Positions 57,782 through 64,000 of a DNA stretch of 64,000 nucleotides are shown piece after piece. Within the stretch, counting starts at the first letter, position 1, and every line of letters starts with the position of its first letter. Position numbers and translations under genes: made by a program. The notes under the pieces were generated by a model. It searched no databases, was not told the DNA's origin, and was given only the letters and a program-made list of their open reading frames with translations. Source of the DNA: Polytrichum commune (taxonomy: Eukaryota > Streptophyta > Polytrichopsida > Polytrichales > Polytrichaceae); NCBI GenBank assembly GCA_950295325.1, contig OX485806.1, forward strand, positions 42,720,001 to 42,784,000, read 5' to 3'.

Positions 57782-60700
57782 GCTAGCACTTTGAGGGAAG
57801 CATGGCTATCAAATAAGTGGGTTATGATGGTGACCCGGGGTTTCATAAAGGTTGTGAGGCTCATCATTGGAACGAAAATCATGTGTAAATGGAATTTGAC
57901 CATACCATTGGTTCTAATGACAATGGTGGGCATGATGGTGGATTCCGTAAGGAATATGGTGGAGTCCTTTGAAAGGGCTCCCGCACACCTCAAAAAGCAT
58001 TTGGGGCCTAGAATACCAAATGCACCCAAAACCTTGGCGGGCATTAATGTTGGATTGAAATTCCAATTCGAAATGCTTGGAAGGTATTGATGTTGGAATG
58101 AATTTGGTGGAAATGAGGCGTCCGGGCCTCTTAAGGCATATATGCGCGAATTTCACACCCAAATGAATTGTACATCTTAGATGAACGAGTTTTCTAATAA
58201 ATACATCGTTTTAGGTGGGGTTTCAAAAGCGGGCGGTGAATACCAAGTTCAAATTTCCAAAAGTGTATTGAGGTTGTGGCGGGTATCGTCAAAATTGCCA
58301 CGAGCATTAAAGCCAATGACCTCAATAAGAAATTTGGCGGTGCCTTACAACAATAAACGTTGAGGGGACATAGGTACCACGCCAAATAATACTTGTGCCG
58401 CGGACCGAATGTAAGACGTTGGCATTGTGGCCAAGGCTAGTAGTCTTAAGCTGAGGCCAAGTCTTTTGTACCTTGAGGCTCAAATGAATGGGAGAAATGT
58501 CTCATGTGTTGACAAAGAGGCTACCACTTCTTTTTGAGCCCAAAACTCACAAGGGAGTTGGGGCTTGCCGATTGATATAGCGGGCAAGCGCACCAAGATG
58601 CGGTTTGGAAAAGGCGAACCGCATGAGACAAAAGAGGCCGCGATGCATGTAACCTTTCAATATGGGCCATTGGATTTTTGTCAAAATTTCACACCATGTG
58701 AAATAGATGAAATGCGTGTCATTGTGAAGGTCGTCTTCTTTGAAATTCACATAATAGATGTGAGGTGCAAGCCGGTGTGCTTGCGGTGCATTATGATGTG
58801 TCATAATGGCAAAGAATTGAAGTTCAAATTGACAAGGACTCCTATGGTAGGAGGACCCAAGTTGAATTTGGTCTTAATGGACCAAATGAAAAATTGAAAA
58901 CATAATGGTCGTGGTTCAATTGGAGCAACTCCAAGGAACGTATGAGGAGGCTAGGAAGGATGGGCCTCCCCCAAACCACATTGGTGGGATGTTGGTGAGA
59001 TACAAGGATGTATTCACCAATGTGTTGCCAAAAAAATTACCGCCAAGGAGTGAAAAATAACTTTGCTCAACGAGAGATTGAGTTCTTGAGGCATGTGGTG
59101 ACAAAGGAAGTTGGTGGACAAACATGAAGAATGTCAAGGCAATCCAAAAGGAGAATTAGGCCTTCATTCAAAAAGGGCTTAGGTCATTTTTTGGCCTAGC
59201 CAACTACTACCACCATTTCATTCGAGAGTTTTTGAAGGTTGCTAGGACCGTAGTCAACTTATTGAGGAAATGACTATCCCAAGAGTGGGATGAGCCTTGT
59301 CACCAAGCCATTGGGGAGCTCAAGAGCAAGTTCTCTTCATAAGATGTGGTTAAGTTTCGGGGTTCTCATAAGCATTTTGAGGTGCACATGGAGGCGAAGG
59401 ACTTTACCATTGGCGGATGTTGATCCAAGATGGATGACCATTGCTTATGGGAGCATTAAGCTCCATGGTTGTGGAACCTTGTCCGGCTTGTGCAAGAAAT
59501 GGTTATGCCAAGAGTGGGATGAGCCTTGCCACAAAGCCTTTGGGAAGCTTAAGACCAAGTTCTCTTCGCCGCCCGTGCTCAAGTTCGTGGAGCTTGACAA
59601 ACCTTTTGAGGTGCATACGGGGGCGAGTGACTTTACCATTGGCGGATGTTGAGGCAAAATGGATGGCCATTACATATAAGAACATGAAGCTCGATAGTTG
59701 TCCGACCTTGTCCAACTTGTGCAAGAAATTGCTATCCCAAGAGTGGGATGAGCCTTGCCACCAAGTCTTTGAGGAGCTTAAGAGCAAGTTCTTTTCGCTG
59801 CCCTTGCTCAAGTTCACGGAAATTGACAAACCTTTTGTGGTGCATACCTGGGCGAGTGACTTTACCATTGGTGGATGTTGATCCAAGATGGATGGCCATT
59901 GTATATGGGAGCATGAAGCTCGATGGTTGTCCGACCTTGTGCAACTTGTCAAAGAAATGGCTACCCCAAGAGTGGGATGAGCCTTGTCACCAAGTCTTTG
60001 GCGAGCTTAAGATCAAGTTCTCTTCGCCGCCCATGCTCAAGTTCGCGGAGCTTGACAAACCTTTTGAGGTGCATATGGGGGTGAGTGACTTTGCCAATGG
60101 CGGATTGTTGATGTAAGATGGATGGCCATTGCATATGGGAGCATGAAGCTCGATGGTTGTCAATTAAGACAACCAACTCATGACAAAGAATTTCTTTGCC
60201 ATAGTGCATTGCTTGAAGATGTGGCGTCATTATTTGGGGTCGCACAAAGCAAAGGTCTACATGGACAATGTGTCCAAAGAGAATTTTGACATAGAAGCGC
60301 ATGTGAGCGCCAAGTCATTACGGAGGCATGATAGTTTGGCAATTATGAAGGTGGATTTGATCCACAAACCGGACCGTGGAAATGTGGTGCCGGATGCGCG
60401 AAGTAGACCGGAAGAGTTCCAAGCAATGAGAACCATCCAAACCTTGTGGCTAATGTGTGCCGGCGAAGGAAACTTGTGATGCAAGATACGGGAGGGGTAA
60501 ATTAACTACCTCGAGGCACAAAAGCTTTTAGGTGAGCTTAGCAAGAGCAAGGTGCTCAAAGAGGTCAAGTTGGTGGACAGATTGTTTTAGTGCAAGCAAA
60601 GTTGGTTGTATGTGCCACAAGGCAAGTTGAGGCTATCGGTTTTGGAGGAATATGATAGTCCTATTGCCGGCCATAGGGGAGAGAGAAAAAACCACCATAG

Positions 60701-61083
60701 AATGGTGTCAAAGAGGTACCATTGGCGGTGCATAAAGGAGGATATAACCCACTTTGTGAAGGCGTGAATAAAGTGCCAAGTGAACCGAGCCTCTTACCAA
60801 AAGCAAGGCGGTTTCTTGCAACCGTTGCCTATCCCATCGGCGCCATGACATAGTATGTGCATGGACTTGATCACAAGTTTGCCGAAGGAGTCACATGGTG
60901 CCAATTGTGGGAACCGCCACCGCGTTGGAGACCACATAGCCTTTTCTCAAAGGATGGTTGAGGCACCACGGGTTGCCAAGAGTGATTGTGTGGGATCAAA
61001 ATCCAAAGTTCACAAATGCATTTTCAATGCATTTCTCTAAGAAGGTCGGTGCTAAACTAAGGTTTAGCACGGCCTTGCATTCC
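57782..61083 (+). pseudogene. Chromovirus gag-pol remnant, right-hand copy B
   Basis: gag (57802 onward), protease (58565-58897), RT-deletion junction (about 59045), four 229-bp units (59285-60200), RNase H (60180-60470) and integrase (60540-61083). It is identical to the previous copies up to 60029 and then diverges, having its own RNase H and integrase sequence. The integrase core has a deletion near 60887. The element breaks off at 61083 in the middle of the core; no 3' LTR follows. Confidence 0.85.
58369..60029. repeat. Tandem segmental duplication, partial copy 3 (1,661 bp)
   Basis: Identical to 23465-25125 and 40917-42577. The first difference is C60030 against T at 25126 and 42578. 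It marks the segment of perfect identity shared by all three chromovirus copies, where the crossover presumably took place. Confidence 0.92.
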
Positions 61084-61189
61084 TTAGTCTTGTTAATCAA
61101 TGAAAAACACTTAGATTATCCAACCAACGGCCTCGGTAGAGAGGCTTCATTACATCCTCAAGATTAAACATCCAAAAAAAATACAAGGC

Positions 61190-62060
61190 CGAGAGCAAAC
61201 TACACATAAATAAGAGGCCTCTTCCCATAGCTAATTCTTATGCAAGACACTAAGCAAGAAATGGCCGAATGCAAAGTCAAGTGGCCAACTCAAGTATACA
61301 TAACATTTTGATATTTCTAGCACTAACCTACCTACGAATGAGAGGCCTCAGATCCGAGGCCTCTTCCCATACCTCCTCCTTATACACTACCCAAAACAAG
61401 AAGGCCGAGAAAAATCTTACATGCACATAATAGTTTAACTTTTCAAGCACATACCTTGACTAAAAAATGAGGCCTCGGATCCGAGGCCTCTTCCCAATGC
61501 TCCTACTCATGCACTACCCAAAACAGAAACCCCGAGAGCATTCAAATATGCACATAACATTTTAAGTTTTCAAGCACATACCTTTACTCAGAAATGAGGC
61601 CTCGGATCCGAGGCCTCTTCCGAATGCCCTTCCTTATGCACTACCCAAAACAAGAACCCCAAGAGCATTCAAATATGCACATAATATTTTGATTTTTCAA
61701 ACATGAATCTTAACTCAGAATTGAGGCCTCTTCCGAATGCCCTTCCTTATGCACTACCCAAAACAAGAACCCCAAGAGCATTCAAATATGCACATAACAT
61801 TTTGATTTTTCAAACATGAATCTTGACTCAAAAATGAGGCCTCGGATCCGAGGCCTTTTCCAAATGCTCTTCTTTATGCACTACATAATACAAAATGGCC
61901 GAGAGCAATCTTACATGCACATATCATTTTGATTTTTCAAGAACATACCTTGACACACAAAAGAGGCCTCTTCCGAATGCTCCTCCTTATGCACTACCCA
62001 AACCAAGAAGGCCGAGAGCAATCTTTCATGCACATAACATTTTGAATTTTCAAGCACACC
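61190..62060. repeat. About 125-bp tandem repeat with an 18-bp perfect palindrome
   Basis: Roughly seven units share GAGGCCTCTTCC..ATGC, CTACCCAAAACAAGAA, CCGAGAGCA, ATGCACATAA and TTTTCAAGCACATACCTTGA. Most units carry GGCCTCGGATCCGAGGCC, a perfect palindrome with a BamHI core: 61471-61488, 61598-61615, 61838-61855, and one mismatch at 61344-61361. Units near 61720 and 61963 have lost one half. Period 124-127 bp with one shorter spacing. Confidence 0.88.
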
Positions 62061-62560
62061 GAGAGTATGGAATGGCCGAGAGTAAGGAATGGCCGAGAGT
62101 ATGGAATCAAGAACGTAAGAAAGATGACATTCTCTCAAAATCCTACCTCTTACATACTCACACAACCCAAATCAAAACATGGCCGAGAGCATGCCACTTG
62201 AACATTCCATGTAGTTTGAGAACTCAAAATCCCTCTCCTTACCTCGAAACCCTACCTCTCACATGGTCCTAAACCCAAAACAAGACATGGCCGAGAGCAA
62301 GTCTAGTGGACATTCCATGTACTTTGAAAATCAAGAACCTCACCTCCCTCAAAACCCTACCTCTTACCTACTCACAAAACCCAAATAAAGACATGGCCAA
62401 GAGCATGCCACTTGCACTTTCCATGTAGTTTGATAACTCAAAACCCTATCTCTAACATATTCCTAAACCCATATCAAGACAAGGCCGAGAGAAAATCAAG
62501 CTAATATTCCACATACTATTAGAAATCAAGGTAATACAAACCAAAAACTTCGGCCAACAT
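62056..62560. repeat. Related repeats: three 18-bp units, then about 105-bp units
   Basis: GGCCGAGAGTATGGAAT-type 18-bp units repeat three times at 62056-62107. Units beginning ACATGGCCGAGAGCA...CATTCCATGTA follow at about 62178, 62286, 62391 and 62478. The shared GGCCGAGAG motif ties them to the adjacent 125-bp array. Confidence 0.75.
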
Positions 62561-62586
62561 AGCTTGGCCGAGAGCCGACACCTTAC

Positions 62587-63536
62587 CAGAATTTGGAATA
62601 TGCCCTCCACTGAAGCCCCGATATCGGCGCCACTATCTTCCGAGGTCCCGTCCCCTGTCGGCTTTATTGGAGTGCTCCTCGAATCGCCGAGGTTTACCTG
62701 CGCCATTCCTCTCCCGCGTCCACGCCCTCGCCTTGATGTTTGTTGTGTTCCGCCCGCCTTGCTTCGCAGAAATCTTGAAACAGGGGTCACATTATCTTGA
62801 ACCAGGGTTTCAATGCCTGGGTCTCCTCCTTCAGTTCTTTCGCAGCCTCCCACCAAATTTGATTTGAGATCTTCCTTTGCCGCTTTCCTCTTGGACGCCT
62901 TTATTTTTTCTCTTGCTTGATTCGTTGGCTGTCCCGACACCGGTTCTCGCTCATCTAACGCCTTCTCAGTTTGTTGTGCTACCTCCTCGTTGTCTTCTTC
63001 GTAGATATTTCCACTATCTCCACTCCCCCCATCCCCCTATATTTAATAGCGTCCCATTGTTTATAACAAAAGATAACAAACCGGAATATTTAAAATAAAG
63101 TAATTTCACCGTTGAATATGTTCTACCATTTTCATTATGTGCTCAAACAACTGAATATATGGAGAACCCAAAGAATACGTACGACACTGGTAGAGTTCGT
63201 CTCTTCGCGTGAGTCCTCTTGGATGCTATCATTTCCCAACTCCTCCACTTCTGCCATTGTCTGCGTTTTACTTCCGTCCGCCTCTTCTACAATCGGTGAT
63301 AAATGAAAAGGCCGAATTTCACAGTCTAGCCTCCACGAAGGTTTCCGCAGGTCCTTTATGCTTTCGCTCAAATCCTGGGGCGTCCCACGGCCCTCGATTG
63401 GCGCCTTCCTTGTCTGTGTTTTCTGTGTCCTCACTGTCTTTCTCTTTTTATGAGTGTAATGTGTAGACGTTCGCCTCCTCTTCTTTTTCTTAGATGGTTC
63501 CGCTATCAGAGGTTGTGAATTGCCTATTTCTTTCAT
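62587..63536 (-). CDS. Hypothetical basic protein with NLS-like and RG-rich segments, two exons seen (3' part missing)
   Basis: On the minus strand exon 1 is 63536-63183 (118 codons from ATG). An intron with a GTACGT donor and TATAG acceptor follows. Exon 2 is 63036-62587 (150 codons) and ends in a good donor, CTG|GTAAGG. All three junctions are phase 0, and the exon 2 frame is closed by stops just upstream, which supports splicing. Exon 1 has a strong basic cluster (KKKKRRR, then KKRK) typical of nuclear import, then an acidic stretch. Exon 2 has acidic, Lys-rich and RRGRGRGRG segments, the last common in nucleic-acid-binding proteins. No known domain was recognised. Later exons would lie below 62587, where only repeats are seen, so the gene may be truncated or have a distant 3' end. 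Confidence 0.5.
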
Positions 63537-63716
63537 GTGTTCAACCCTCCCGCAATTCAGACCTACTCACTCTATTTCTTTTCCACAACCTCATCACATC
63601 AAACTCACACATTGGAAAGAAAGTGAGCAATCCCATTCCTCTCAGTATATAATTGCAATACCGGAATGTATGCCGGAATGTATGCCGGAATTTGGCATCA
63701 TTACAAACTCCAATCT
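63537..63716. promoter_or_regulatory. Possible bidirectional promoter with three 12-bp repeats
   Basis: 180 bp separate two divergent ATGs. It contains CCGGAATGTATG repeated from 63661 and 63673, with a partial third unit at 63685 (CCGGAATTTGGC). No clear TATA box on either strand. The promoter role is inferred from gene arrangement only. Confidence 0.4.
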
Positions 63717-64000
63717 ATGAAGCGCACGGACTTCGTCTTTTGCCCAGACGACATCGAGCGTTGCGTAAAAGGCCCTCGTCGGAAATGGGTCATGCCGTTC
63801 TCTGCTGATGACCAGAAGCCTCCTATTCCCCCAATCTCGCCCATCAAGATTGGTACCAACCTCACCTGCTCGGAGATCTTCGCCCTTGAGGACGCAGGTT
63901 TTCAACTCCCACCAAAGGAGCGCATCACACCGACTCGACTCTTCACCAACTCTGCTCCCCCACTGGATATGTCTCGAATCCGTGTTCCAGAACACCCCGA
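63717..64000 (+). CDS. Hypothetical protein, 5' part, runs off the window
   Basis: From ATG 63717 the frame stays open for 94 codons to the window end (MKRTDFVFCPDDIERCVKGP... KIGTNLTCSEIFALEDAGF... RLFTNSAPPLDMSRIRVPEH). Composition is even and protein-like, not low-complexity, and an upstream transcription start between 63537 and 63716 would be natural. I do not recognise a domain. Whether it is the intact relative of the pseudogene at 38153-40214, whose N-terminus differs, cannot be decided from the part visible. Confidence 0.55.
   Translation, partial: MKRTDFVFCPDDIERCVKGPRRKWVMPFSADDQKPPIPPISPIKIGTNLTCSEIFALEDAGFQLPPKERITPTRLFTNSAPPLDMSRIRVPEHP

Larger units (their letters stand above)
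40917..58368. repeat. Tandem segmental duplication, copy 2 (17,452 bp)
   Basis: Same content as 23465-40916 base for base where inspected, apart from T51220 in place of G33768. All inner features are shifted by exactly 17,452. Confidence 0.95.

Overview
This is nuclear DNA from a plant, most likely a land plant with a large, repeat-rich genome. The evidence is a spliced CDCA7-type zinc-finger gene with GT-AG introns in consistent phase, Ty1/copia and Ty3/gypsy chromovirus remains, primer-binding sites matching initiator-Met tRNA, and a Tourist-like MITE. Nothing prokaryotic is present. The species cannot be read from the sequence. The zinc-finger region differs somewhat from flowering-plant versions as I remember them, so a fern, lycophyte or gymnosperm is possible, but this is only an impression.

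Layout. 1-6.6 kb: AT-rich sequence with a solo LTR inserted in an older solo LTR of the same family (990-2944). 6.57-10.6 kb: a MITE, a compact promoter and a five-exon CDCA7-like gene (7467-10322), the one clearly intact known gene. 11.6-18 kb: a decayed antisense copia element whose gag is split by an antisense LTR, which itself carries two solo LTRs. 18-21.9 kb: unassigned sequence, then the LTR, primer site and leader of another Ty3-type element. 21.9-61.1 kb: chromovirus copies plus a multi-exon pseudogene, with a 17,452-bp block repeated in tandem 2.1 times. 61.2-62.6 kb: minisatellites, one carrying an 18-bp palindrome. 62.6-64 kb: two divergently arranged genes of unknown function, one running off the window.

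The most notable content is the chromovirus family. Its LTRs (about 974 bp), tRNA primer site, integrase tail and chromodomain are recognisable. Every copy lacks the same reverse-transcriptase core, joined at the same junction, and carries a 229-bp tandem repeat across the RT/RNase H boundary in 2, 3 or 4 units. One copy (28368-35195) has LTRs that look identical and a perfect 5-bp target duplication, so a defective lineage appears to have moved recently, presumably with enzymes supplied in trans. That insertion was later copied within the 17,452-bp duplication. I found only one base difference between the two full duplicate copies, so either a very recent event or an assembly artefact must be considered.

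The copied unit also carries a seven-exon pseudogene with a ParB/sulfiredoxin-like Asp-Gly-Asn-His motif, cut off at its 3' end by a chromovirus LTR relic. No operon-like organisation exists. The working gene content is the CDCA7-like gene and the gene pair at the right edge.
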